A stretch of DNA of 18,578 bases from SFWF01 sp045587065. Lineage in GTDB: Bacteria; Bacillota; Clostridia; Oscillospirales; Acutalibacteraceae. The translations under genes were made by a program, and so were the position numbers. Position 1 is the stretch's first letter, and each line of letters begins with the position of its first letter. The stretch lies in the NCBI GenBank assembly GCA_045587065.1, contig JAZNBQ010000054.1, positions 1 to 18,578 on the forward strand. Reading direction: 5' to 3'. Below are positions 6,991 to 14,269 of the stretch, piece by piece. The notes beneath the pieces are model-generated. The model was not told the DNA's origin and did no database searches. It was given only the letters and a program-made list of their open reading frames with translations.

Positions 6991-8126
6991 TGACCGACCA
7001 AAAGATATTAGAGTTTATTAGAGAGAATGAAGAACTTTTTTTAAAACTCCTTAAAGAATTGTGCAATATTCCTGCTCCTTCTCACATGGAAGAAAAAAGA
7101 GCAGAATATTGTAAAGCGTATCTTGAAAGTGTAGGCGCAAAGGGAGTATACATAGACGATGCTCTTAACGTTATTTATCCATATGGTTGCGAAGGAAGTA
7201 ACAATATAACCGTTATCGAAGCCCATACCGATACAGTGTTCCCTGACACTAAGCCGATGCCTTTTGTAGAGGATGGAAACATTCTTCGTTGTCCGGGCAT
7301 AGGGGATGACACAGCAAGTGTTGTAGGAGTGCTTTTAACAGCAAAGTATTTTATTGAAAATAATATACCAACAAAGGACGGTATACTTTTCGTATGCAAT
7401 TCCTGCGAAGAGGGCCTTGGAAACCTCAAGGGAACAAGACAGCTTATGAAAGATTACGAAGGCAGAATAAAAAGACTTTTAACTGCCGATGCTTCTAAAC
7501 TGAACAGCTGTGCAAATAGCTGTGTTGGTTCCCACCGTTATCGTGTAACTGTTAGTACACAAGGCGGACATTCCTACGGTGCTTTCGGTAACAAAAATGC
7601 TTTAGCAGAGCTTAGCAAAATAGTTGCTAAGATTTATGAAATAGAGGTTCCTCAAAAGGAAGGCCGAAAAACTACCTATAACGTTGGTTCTATTACAGGA
7701 GGCACTTCTATTAATACCATTGCCCAAACAGCCGAAATGCTTTGCGAATATCGTTCTGACGATATAGAATGTCTTCAAATTATGAAAGGACATTTTGACA
7801 AAATCTTCTCTAAAGCAAATACCGACAAAGTAAAGGTAGAGGTGGAGCTCGTAGGCGAACGCCCCTGCTCAAAGGAAGGTAATGAGTCAAAGGTTGAAGA
7901 ACTGGTGAAAACAGTAGGAGATATAGTCTTTGATGTTACAGGTGATACTCTCCAAACACATAGTGGTTCAACCGATTGTAATATACCAATGTCTTTAGGC
8001 ATACCGGCAATTGCTTTTGGCACATATATTGGCGGTGGCACCCACACAAGAGAAGAATGGCTTGAAAAAGATAGCCTTCCCAAGGGAATGGAAATTATCA
8101 TTCGTGTTGCTCTTCAAATGGCATAA
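6990..8126 (+). CDS. M20-family metallopeptidase/amidohydrolase
   Basis: This 378-residue protein has the di-zinc layout of M20 enzymes. AHTDTVF gives H79 and D81; GIGDDTAS gives the bridging aspartate (D106 or D107). SCEEGLGN gives the catalytic base E140 and ligand E141, TADAS gives D167, and GGGTHTREEW gives the last ligand H352. The lid domain has GGHSYG (H194), the usual dimer-contact histidine. It has no signal peptide and should act in the cytoplasm, cleaving a small peptide or deacylating a small amide. Its ATG overlaps the isomerase stop by one base (TAATG), so it is part of the sugar operon, yet its link to sugar use is unclear. It may be a peptidase carried along or may remove an acyl group from a substrate. 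Confidence 0.9.
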   Translation: MTDQKILEFIRENEELFLKLLKELCNIPAPSHMEEKRAEYCKAYLESVGAKGVYIDDALNVIYPYGCEGSNNITVIEAHTDTVFPDTKPMPFVEDGNILRCPGIGDDTASVVGVLLTAKYFIENNIPTKDGILFVCNSCEEGLGNLKGTRQLMKDYEGRIKRLLTADASKLNSCANSCVGSHRYRVTVSTQGGHSYGAFGNKNALAELSKIVAKIYEIEVPQKEGRKTTYNVGSITGGTSINTIAQTAEMLCEYRSDDIECLQIMKGHFDKIFSKANTDKVKVEVELVGERPCSKEGNESKVEELVKTVGDIVFDVTGDTLQTHSGSTDCNIPMSLGIPAIAFGTYIGGGTHTREEWLEKDSLPKGMEIIIRVALQMA

Positions 8127-8133
8127 ATCATTT

Positions 8134-8170
8134 AAAAAGGTCTGTTACACCTAGTGTAACAGACCTTTTT
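8134..8170. terminator. Bidirectional terminator between convergent genes
   Basis: AAAAAGGTCTGTTACAC (8134-8150) and its exact complement (8154-8170) form a 17-bp stem with a 3-base loop, with T runs on both strands. It ends the kinase-isomerase-peptidase operon and the minus-strand membrane protein gene, whose stop starts at 8171. Confidence 0.92.
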
Positions 8171-8839
8171 TTATACATACAAAGTAAGCTCTTTCGTGTC
8201 ATCACAAAGACCTAAAAATATTTCCTTTGCACTTTTATGTCCTTGACAAAGCAATTCTTTATTTAGCCAGTTTTTATCAAGCCCAAGCCTTTTAAGATTT
8301 TCTTCTAAAATTCTACCATCCATAATAATTTCAGTATTGATTGTTTCAGGAGGTGGTACCAGGTTCATATCAGAAGGGTTAACAGGACGCTTAGTGGCTT
8401 TCGGTAAAACTGTCAATCTGCCGTTATATTCAAAAATTGCAGTGGAAATGTCGTTTATATTAAAATAACCCTCTTGTCTGCACATAACCATAAATTCGCT
8501 TAAATCTACTTTTGCTTTTTTGAGGTTCTTTCGGTAGATTTTACCATCCTTCATAAAAACTGTAGGAGTTCCGTTTATAAACTTCCTGGTTTTAGGGTAT
8601 TTGCTCGTAATAAGGTTTAATAAAAAGGTTATAATTCCATAAAGCACCATTGCTATAAGGGGATATAAAGGGTCCTCCAATTCGGTGGCAAGCTCGGCTG
8701 CGATAGAACCTATTGTAATGCCCGTAATATAATCAAAAAAATCAAGCTGAGACATTTGCTTGTGACCCAAAATTTTTGCAATAATAAACAAAGCCACTGC
8801 CGATAAAACAGATGTTAAAATAACTTTTATAATCTCCAT
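8171..8839 (-). CDS. DUF421/YetF-type membrane protein
   Basis: The 222-residue protein matches the DUF421 layout. Hydrophobic segments lie near 3-22, 37-51 and 58-79, and the FDYITGITIGSIAAE stretch after helix 1 is the family hallmark. A soluble domain follows, starting with NGTPTVFMKDGKI (about 89-101), and containing the family's regions around LSEFMVMCRQEGYFNINDI and the short beta stretch AIFEYNGRLTVLPK. Such proteins sit in the cytoplasmic membrane; in Bacillus, relatives are tied to spore germination or envelope stress, but the biochemical role is unknown. An AGAGGTG ribosome site lies 5-6 bases before the ATG. It is monocistronic and unrelated to its neighbours by orientation. Confidence 0.88.
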   Translation of the reverse strand: MEIIKVILTSVLSAVALFIIAKILGHKQMSQLDFFDYITGITIGSIAAELATELEDPLYPLIAMVLYGIITFLLNLITSKYPKTRKFINGTPTVFMKDGKIYRKNLKKAKVDLSEFMVMCRQEGYFNINDISTAIFEYNGRLTVLPKATKRPVNPSDMNLVPPPETINTEIIMDGRILEENLKRLGLDKNWLNKELLCQGHKSAKEIFLGLCDDTKELTLYV

Positions 8840-8928
8840 AATACACCTCTGGTTTTATTGTTTACCAAAGTAATATTATATTATTCTAAACTATACAATT
8901 TACTACATAGCAAAGAAAAGAAAACATA

Positions 8929-8957
8929 TTGAAAATCACACTTAATTATGTTACAGT
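8929..8957 (+). promoter_or_regulatory. Possible promoter of the DUF4091 gene
   Basis: TTGAAA (8929-8934) and TACAGT (8952-8957) have a 17-base spacer and lie about 50 bases before the start codon at 9009. Both boxes are imperfect, so this is tentative. I find no convincing -35 for the opposite gene, although a TATAAT (complement of 8875-8880) lies about 35 bases before its start. Confidence 0.35.
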
Positions 8958-9008
8958 AAAGACAGTTAAAAAATTCTGTTGACCGTTTAAAATTTTTTGG
9001 AGGTTGCT

Positions 9009-10685
9009 ATGAAATTTCGCATTATATCGTCTTTAGAAAAATGCTTTTTGGATGAGAAAATCGACTTAAAAAAAGAACTTTGCAAAGCATCTTTGTTTAA
9101 AAACGAGCGTTTTTCTTTTCAACTTGCTTATCAGACCAAACTTCCTACACATAACTATCTTCCCGTGCGATTGGAGATAAAAAGTCCTTTAAAGGAATAT
9201 ATTGAAGTTTATCGTGTGCAAAATCTTCCCTGTGAAATGCCTTTTTTCCATAATCAGTGGGATGATGACGTTCTTAGAACAGAATCAGGTCTTTACCCTG
9301 ATGCTCTGATTCCCATGGATGATGACCGCATTTTAGTTTTTCATACACTACATGCGCTGTGGTTTGACGTTAAGGGTAGGGAAGAGCTTCCTGCAGGTGT
9401 TTATCCTGTAACCTTGCGTTTTGTTCCTTTAGAACAAACAACCAAGGCAGTAAAAGAGGGAGCAACGGTAGAAGAAGTTACAATAACACTTGAGGTAATA
9501 GATCCTGTTCTTCCTGCGCAAACAACCAAAGTAACTCACTGGTTGCATTGCGATTGCCTACAATCATATTATTATACCGAGCCTTTCGACGAACGTCATT
9601 GGCAGATAATCCAACGATTCATTAAAACCGCAGTAGAGCATGGAAGCAATATGATTTTTACTCCGCTCTTCACACCGGCATTAGATACCTTTGTGGGTGG
9701 AGAGCGTCCTACCACTCAGTTGGTTGGCGTAAAGAAAAAAGGAGAAAGCTATTCCTTTGATTTTTCTCTTTTAGAGCGTTGGGTGACCTTGTGTAATAAA
9801 TTGGGCGTAAAATATTTTGAAATAAACCATCTGTTTACTCAGTGGGGAGCAAAGCATTGCCCAAAGATTATGGCAGAGGTAGATGGAGAAATGCGCCGAA
9901 TTTTCGGTTGGGACAGCGAGGCGGCAGGACATGATTATCGCAATTTCCTGAATCAGTTTATACCTGCATTTCTTGATTTTATGAAATCTCTGAATGGTGC
10001 AGATGAACGTTGCTATTTTCACGTTTCAGATGAACCTCGTGAAGCACATTTGGAATATTATAAAGCGGCGCGAGAGGTACTTATGCCTTTAGTGGAAGGA
10101 CATCCTGTTATGGACGCCTTGAGCCACGTGGAATTTTACGACAAAGGCGTAGTAGCTCTTCCGGTGCCTGAAAATTCTAAATTTCCTGATTTTTATCCAC
10201 GAGATATTAAAGAGAGATGGGTTTACTATTGCAGTGATTTAAACGGAACAAACCGATTTTTCGCCATTCCTTCTTACAGAAACCGTATTTTAGGTGCGCT
10301 TATGTATAGGTTTGGAGTTAAGGGCTTTTTGCATTGGGGTTACAATTTCTACTATAACGAAAACTCCTTCCGTACCATAGACCCTTGGATTTGTACTGAT
10401 GGCGAAGGCTTTGTGCCGTCAGGAGATGCATTTTTGGTTTATCCCGGTCGTGACGGAAGCTGCGTTCCCTCTATAAGACTTAAAGTTCAACATCATGCAT
10501 TTCAGGACCAGAGAGCCTTGGAACTTTGCGAGGAACTTTGCGGCAGAGAGGTAACCCTTTCTATTTTAGAAGAGGGAATAGAACCGTTAGATTTCAGAAA
10601 ATGCCCCAAAGACCCTGATTATATACCCACAATGCGTGAAAAAATTAACACAGCTATTCGCGAAAAACTTGCTGAAAAATTATAA
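9009..10685 (+). CDS. DUF4091-type putative glycoside hydrolase
   Basis: This 558-residue protein resembles DUF4091 proteins, which have a beta-sandwich N-domain (about 1-165) and a TIM barrel. The segment FHVSDEP (D341, E342) resembles the adjacent Asp-Glu catalytic pair of GH123 enzymes, and GFLHWGYNFYYNE (about 436-448) is another hallmark of the family. The carboxy end has the EDQRALE-like stretch FQDQRALELCEELCG. No signal peptide is seen, so it should act in the cytoplasm, as proposed for the GH28-like proteins nearby. The true start is ATG 9009, with GGAGG at 8999-9003 five bases upstream; a TTG at 8997 lies inside that ribosome site. It seems to be a single-gene unit, since the next operon has its own promoter. 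The substrate is unknown, and the catalytic assignment is inference from the GH123 resemblance. Confidence 0.83.
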   Translation: MKFRIISSLEKCFLDEKIDLKKELCKASLFKNERFSFQLAYQTKLPTHNYLPVRLEIKSPLKEYIEVYRVQNLPCEMPFFHNQWDDDVLRTESGLYPDALIPMDDDRILVFHTLHALWFDVKGREELPAGVYPVTLRFVPLEQTTKAVKEGATVEEVTITLEVIDPVLPAQTTKVTHWLHCDCLQSYYYTEPFDERHWQIIQRFIKTAVEHGSNMIFTPLFTPALDTFVGGERPTTQLVGVKKKGESYSFDFSLLERWVTLCNKLGVKYFEINHLFTQWGAKHCPKIMAEVDGEMRRIFGWDSEAAGHDYRNFLNQFIPAFLDFMKSLNGADERCYFHVSDEPREAHLEYYKAAREVLMPLVEGHPVMDALSHVEFYDKGVVALPVPENSKFPDFYPRDIKERWVYYCSDLNGTNRFFAIPSYRNRILGALMYRFGVKGFLHWGYNFYYNENSFRTIDPWICTDGEGFVPSGDAFLVYPGRDGSCVPSIRLKVQHHAFQDQRALELCEELCGREVTLSILEEGIEPLDFRKCPKDPDYIPTMREKINTAIREKLAEKL

Positions 10686-10720
10686 ATAAAATAGCAATTT
10701 TTACATAGACTAAAAATACG

Positions 10721-10749
10721 TTGACAAAAGCATTACCTTTTGCTATAAT
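10721..10749 (+). promoter_or_regulatory. Consensus promoter of the aspS-gatC/gatA/gatB operon
   Basis: TTGACA (10721-10726) and TATAAT (10744-10749) have a 17-base spacer. The transcript would start near 10756, at the first base of the T-box leader. Confidence 0.85.
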
Positions 10750-10755
10750 GTTTCA

Positions 10756-10969
10756 CGGAGACTCGGCTTTTGTGGAAAGTCTGTCAGGGAGGATGCGTCA
10801 CCGACTGAAAGCGTGTCTGAGATGAGTAGTAAGCTTGGGAACACTCCGCGGTAAAACATTAAACTTAATATTAAAAGTGGATGCGTATGCACATCAAAAC
10901 GGGTGGCACCGCGGGTAAACTTTATGTTAGCTCGTCCCGAGGAATTTTAAAGATTCCTCGGGACTTTTT
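10756..10969 (+). promoter_or_regulatory. T-box riboswitch leader
   Basis: The hallmark T-box sequence GGTGGCACCGCGG is at 10902-10914. It is followed by a strong terminator (10934-10969) and then the start of an aminoacyl-tRNA synthetase gene. In the TGGC bulge the variable base is C, which pairs with a G discriminator base, as carried by tRNA(Asp) and tRNA(Asn). CGGG at 10900-10903 can pair with CCCG at 10936-10939 to make the competing antiterminator. Upstream, the GAGTAGTAAGCTTGGG...CCGCGGTAA region (about 10822-10856) looks like stem II, and GATGCGTATGCACATC (about 10880-10895) can form stem III. That leaves only about 70 bases for stem I, with AGGGAG and GCGTC as possible apical AG/GNUG motifs. 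I could not assign the specifier codon with confidence; GAC or AAC is expected. Uncharged tRNA would switch the operon on. Confidence 0.9.
10934..10969 (+). terminator. Regulated terminator of the T-box leader
   Basis: GTCCCGAGGAAT (10934-10945) pairs with ATTCCTCGGGAC (10953-10964) around a 7-base loop, followed by TTTTT. Its 5' arm overlaps the stretch needed for the T-box antiterminator, as expected for a tRNA-sensing switch. Confidence 0.9.
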
Positions 10970-10997
10970 ATTTTGCAATTTTTTAGGAGGTTTTATA

Positions 10998-13073
10998 ATG
11001 TATAGAACGCTATTCTGTAACAATATAAGAGAAGAACACATCGGCTCAACCGTTTCTCTTGCAGGTTGGGTAGAAGTTGTTCGCGACCACGGCGGAGTTG
11101 TTTTCATAGACCTCAGAGATTATACAGGTATAACTCAGGTTGTTGTTTACAACGAAGAACTCATTAAAAACATAAATCGTGAAACAGTTATATCTGTAAC
11201 AGGTACTGTTCGCAAGCGTGATGAGGAGACGGTTAACAGTAAAATAGATACAGGCCGAGTTGAGCTTGTTGCCGAAAGTTTGACTGTTTTGGGTAAAAGC
11301 CATAGTATGTTGCCTTTTGACGTTAAGGATTCTCGCAAGAGCAAGGATGAATTACGTCTTAAATACCGTTATCTTGATTTAAGAAATCCTAAGAATCATG
11401 AAAACCTTGTAATACGTTCTAAAATTATTCGTCATTTGCGTAACCTTATGGAAGAGAAAAACTTCCTTGATATGCAAACACCAATTCTTACGGCATCTTC
11501 TCCTGAAGGCGCGCGAGACTTTTTGGTGCCAAGCCGTAAACATCCCGGCAAGTTTTATGCACTTCCCCAGGCGCCTCAGCAGTTCAAGCAGCTCCTTATG
11601 GTATCAGGCTTTGATCGCTATTTCCAGATAGCGCCTTGCTTCAGAGACGAGGATGCACGTGCAGATCGTTCTCCGGGTGAGTTTTATCAGTTGGACTTTG
11701 AAATGGCATTTGCCACTCAGGACGAGGTTCTTGAGGTCTGTGAGGACGTAATTTATGATACCTTTAAGACCTTCTCTGATAAAAAAGTAACCGAAAAGCC
11801 TTTCAGAAGAATTACTTATGCAGAGTCTATGATGAAATACGGCTCTGATAAGCCTGACCTTAGAAACCCACTTATTATATGTGATCTTACCGATTTCTTT
11901 GCAGAGGTTAATTTCCCTGCGTTTAAAGGCAAACCTGTTCGTGGTATTGTTGCAGACTGTAAGGGAAAATCCAACAAATTCTTTGAGGATTCTCTAAAAT
12001 TTGCTACAAGTTCAGAAGTAGGCCTCGGCGGTCTTGGTTATATAACTCTTAAAGAGGGCGCATTTATAGGACCTATTGCCAAATTCCTCACAGATGCTAA
12101 AAAGGCAGAAATTGTGGAACTTACAGGGGTTAAAGAAGGGGAGACACTCTTCTTCATTTGCGACGATAAGAAAAACGACGTTGAGAAAAAAGCAGGACAT
12201 ATCCGTACCTGGCTTGCACGCAAGGAACAACTTGACCTTATTAAAGACGACGCCTTTGAATTCTGCTTTATCGTAGATTTCCCAATGTTTGAAATAGACG
12301 AGGAAACAGGGGACACTATCTTTACCCACAATCCATTCTCAATGCCACAGGGCGGAATGGATGCTCTTAACGGCCCTGACTCAACACATGTTCTGGCCTA
12401 CCAGTACGACCTTGTATGTAATGGTATTGAATTGGCTTCAGGTGCAGTTAGAAACCACGATATTGATATTATGAAGAGAGCATTTGAAATCGCAGGCTAC
12501 ACCGAGGCAGAGCTTAAATCTCGTTTTAATGCTCTTTATACCGCCTTCCAGTATGGCGCTCCACCTCACGCAGGTATGGCACCGGGTGTTGACCGAATGG
12601 TAATGCTGCTTACCGACGAAGAAAAAATACTTGACGTAATCGCATTTCCTCTCAATGGTAATGCTCAGGACCTTCTTCTTGGTGCTCCGAGCGAGGTTAC
12701 AAATCAGCAGCTTGAAGATGTTCATCTTCTTGGCAACAACAGTGCTCTTGCAACTCGCGTAGCTTCCACAGGCGGCGCCAAAAGACAGGGAGATAAACGA
12801 GCTACTTTCTCTAATGCGCAACAGCTAAATCAACTATCATTAAGTGAAGATGAAGAAGCAGTAATGCAGAATATAATGAAAGAAATGAAGGCTTCGGAAG
12901 AAACTCTCAAGAATGTTGATACAACCGAAACAGAAGAAATGATTTACGTTATGCCTATGACCAACGTATTGCGTGAAGATGAGCGCAAACAGAATTTCTC
13001 AAGAGAAAGTCTGCTCGAAGGCGCTCCTGAGCGTAGTGACGATAGTTGGCAGGTACCCCGTTTAGTAAAGTGA
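10998..13073 (+). CDS. aspS-gatC: AspRS-GatC fusion: aspartate-tRNA ligase joined to amidotransferase subunit C
   Basis: The 691-residue product has a complete bacterial AspRS. The OB-fold anticodon domain is about 1-105 and the class II core starts near 120. Motif 2 is FRDEDARADRSPGEF (215-229). A GAD insertion lies at about 290-420, and motif 3 is in GMAPGVDRMVML (526-537). The AspRS part should end near LEDVHL (577). In the same frame follows a linker (about 577-600) and a near-complete GatC domain (about 600-691), recognised by NVLREDE, SRESLLEGAPE and the terminal VPRLVK. H31 in RDHGG replaces the Leu of discriminating AspRS and matches non-discriminating enzymes that also charge tRNA(Asn) with Asp. 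GatC normally is a separate protein of about 95 residues that clamps GatA to GatB. The start at 10998 has AGGAGG at 10985-10990; earlier in-frame starts lie inside the T-box. Confidence 0.93.
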   Translation: MYRTLFCNNIREEHIGSTVSLAGWVEVVRDHGGVVFIDLRDYTGITQVVVYNEELIKNINRETVISVTGTVRKRDEETVNSKIDTGRVELVAESLTVLGKSHSMLPFDVKDSRKSKDELRLKYRYLDLRNPKNHENLVIRSKIIRHLRNLMEEKNFLDMQTPILTASSPEGARDFLVPSRKHPGKFYALPQAPQQFKQLLMVSGFDRYFQIAPCFRDEDARADRSPGEFYQLDFEMAFATQDEVLEVCEDVIYDTFKTFSDKKVTEKPFRRITYAESMMKYGSDKPDLRNPLIICDLTDFFAEVNFPAFKGKPVRGIVADCKGKSNKFFEDSLKFATSSEVGLGGLGYITLKEGAFIGPIAKFLTDAKKAEIVELTGVKEGETLFFICDDKKNDVEKKAGHIRTWLARKEQLDLIKDDAFEFCFIVDFPMFEIDEETGDTIFTHNPFSMPQGGMDALNGPDSTHVLAYQYDLVCNGIELASGAVRNHDIDIMKRAFEIAGYTEAELKSRFNALYTAFQYGAPPHAGMAPGVDRMVMLLTDEEKILDVIAFPLNGNAQDLLLGAPSEVTNQQLEDVHLLGNNSALATRVASTGGAKRQGDKRATFSNAQQLNQLSLSEDEEAVMQNIMKEMKASEETLKNVDTTETEEMIYVMPMTNVLREDERKQNFSRESLLEGAPERSDDSWQVPRLVK

Positions 13074-13083
13074 GGTAGATAAA

Positions 13084-14268
13084 ATGAAATATTATGCTAC
13101 TAAAATAAATGATAAAGGCAATATTGCCGTAGACGATATCATTCTTGTGAAAGATATTTCGTGTACAGCAGGCTCACGCATTTTGGAGGGCTTTAAGCCA
13201 CTCTTCTCTGCGGAGGCAGTAACACGTCTTGAAGATAAAGGTTATGTGATTTCAGGTAAAGCTCACGTTGGAGAGTTTGGCCTTGACCTTTGCGGCGAGT
13301 TTTCTTACTACTCAGAAAAAGAGGACACTCTTAAAGGCGCATCTGCTGAGTTGGTTAAGAATAGTGAGGTTAAAGCGGCTTTAGGTGTTGATATGAACGG
13401 CGCTCCTCGTAGAGCTGCCGCACTCTCAAAGGTTTGCTTTTTAAAGCCAACTTATGGTACAGTTTCTCGTTATGGCGTGGTTTCAACTGCTGCTTCAGGT
13501 GAACAATTAGGCGTTTATGCAAAAGATGTAGAAACTGTAAAAGAAGTAATGGAGACAATCGCAGGGTATGACCAAAAAGATGGAACAAGTCTCAAGGACA
13601 AAACCTATGATTATACTTGCAATGCAGATGTAAAGGCTAAAAAAGTTTGTATTGTTAAAGAACTTCTGGAAAAGGCTGACGAAAAAACTAAGGCTACCGT
13701 CTTGGAGTTCGCAGAAAAACTAAAAGCAAACGGCGTTGCTATAGAAGAAATTTCTCTTGATTTCTTTGACGTTGCTAATACCACTTGGCAGATACTTTAC
13801 ACCGCAGAAACCTGTAACAACGTTTCTCGTTATGACGGAGTAAAATATGGTTTCAGAGCCGAGAATTATAAGAATATAGACGAACTTTATGTAAATTCCA
13901 GAACCGAAGGCTTTAATTTCCTTACAAAAGCAGTCGTTCTTTACGGCAGTGACGTTCTTTCCAAAAATCGCTATGAAGACTGTTACGGCAAAGCACTTAA
14001 GGTGCGCCGAGTTGTTGCAGAGAAAATGGCAGAAATTTACAAAACCTACGATGCAGTTCTTACTCCTGTTTGTAGTAAAGCTGAATTTGAGGCATATAGC
14101 ATAAACGATGCCTTTACAAAGGTGTTTGGTGAAGGTGTGTTTACTGCAGTTTCTAACCTTGTAGGAACTCCTGCACTTGTTTGCAACGGTGTTCAGCTTA
14201 TGGGTAACCACTTTAGCGAAAGCACACTTTTAAGTCTTGCAGGCGCGGCAGAAAGGATGGGTGAATAA
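13084..14268 (+). CDS. gatA-like: Shortened GatA-like subunit lacking the amidase catalytic serines
   Basis: The 394-residue protein is clearly GatA-derived: RILEGFKPLF, FLKPTYGTVSRYG, SRYDGVKYGFR and NSRTEGF all match. Normal GatA has about 485 residues; here roughly 55 are missing at the N-terminus. The amidase signature is ruined. K23 in LVKDIS matches the catalytic Lys (K79 in S. aureus). The GGSSGGSA loop with the cis-Ser is reduced to KGASA (84-88), and the nucleophile motif TGGSIRQPA reads MNGAPRRAA, putting A107 where Ser178 should be. The glutamine-site Arg region (KRRIFLG) reads KAVVLYG. The match resumes cleanly on both sides in one frame without stops, so this is not a frameshift artefact. 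Glutaminase activity is not expected; a structural or tRNA-binding role is likely. The start follows GAGGT (13072-13076), which overlaps the upstream stop; the gap is 10 bases. Confidence 0.88.
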   Translation: MKYYATKINDKGNIAVDDIILVKDISCTAGSRILEGFKPLFSAEAVTRLEDKGYVISGKAHVGEFGLDLCGEFSYYSEKEDTLKGASAELVKNSEVKAALGVDMNGAPRRAAALSKVCFLKPTYGTVSRYGVVSTAASGEQLGVYAKDVETVKEVMETIAGYDQKDGTSLKDKTYDYTCNADVKAKKVCIVKELLEKADEKTKATVLEFAEKLKANGVAIEEISLDFFDVANTTWQILYTAETCNNVSRYDGVKYGFRAENYKNIDELYVNSRTEGFNFLTKAVVLYGSDVLSKNRYEDCYGKALKVRRVVAEKMAEIYKTYDAVLTPVCSKAEFEAYSINDAFTKVFGEGVFTAVSNLVGTPALVCNGVQLMGNHFSESTLLSLAGAAERMGE

Positions 14269-14269
14269 T

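Noticed and set aside
8997..9008. TTG start for the DUF4091 gene
   Set aside because: The TTG overlaps the GGAGG ribosome site that serves ATG 9009.
10881..10997. Upstream in-frame extension of the AspRS-GatC gene by 39 codons
   Set aside because: It lies inside the T-box and its terminator; the ATG at 10998 has the AGGAGG site and matches the usual AspRS N-terminus.
13084..14268. Frameshift artefact as the cause of the lost GatA serines
   Set aside because: The alignment to GatA runs in one frame before, through and after the altered region, with single substitutions at the nucleophile rather than scrambled sequence.
14237..14269. TTG start for gatB inside the gatA-like gene
   Set aside because: GatB proteins begin close to the VIGLE motif; ATG 14270 gives the normal length of about 475.
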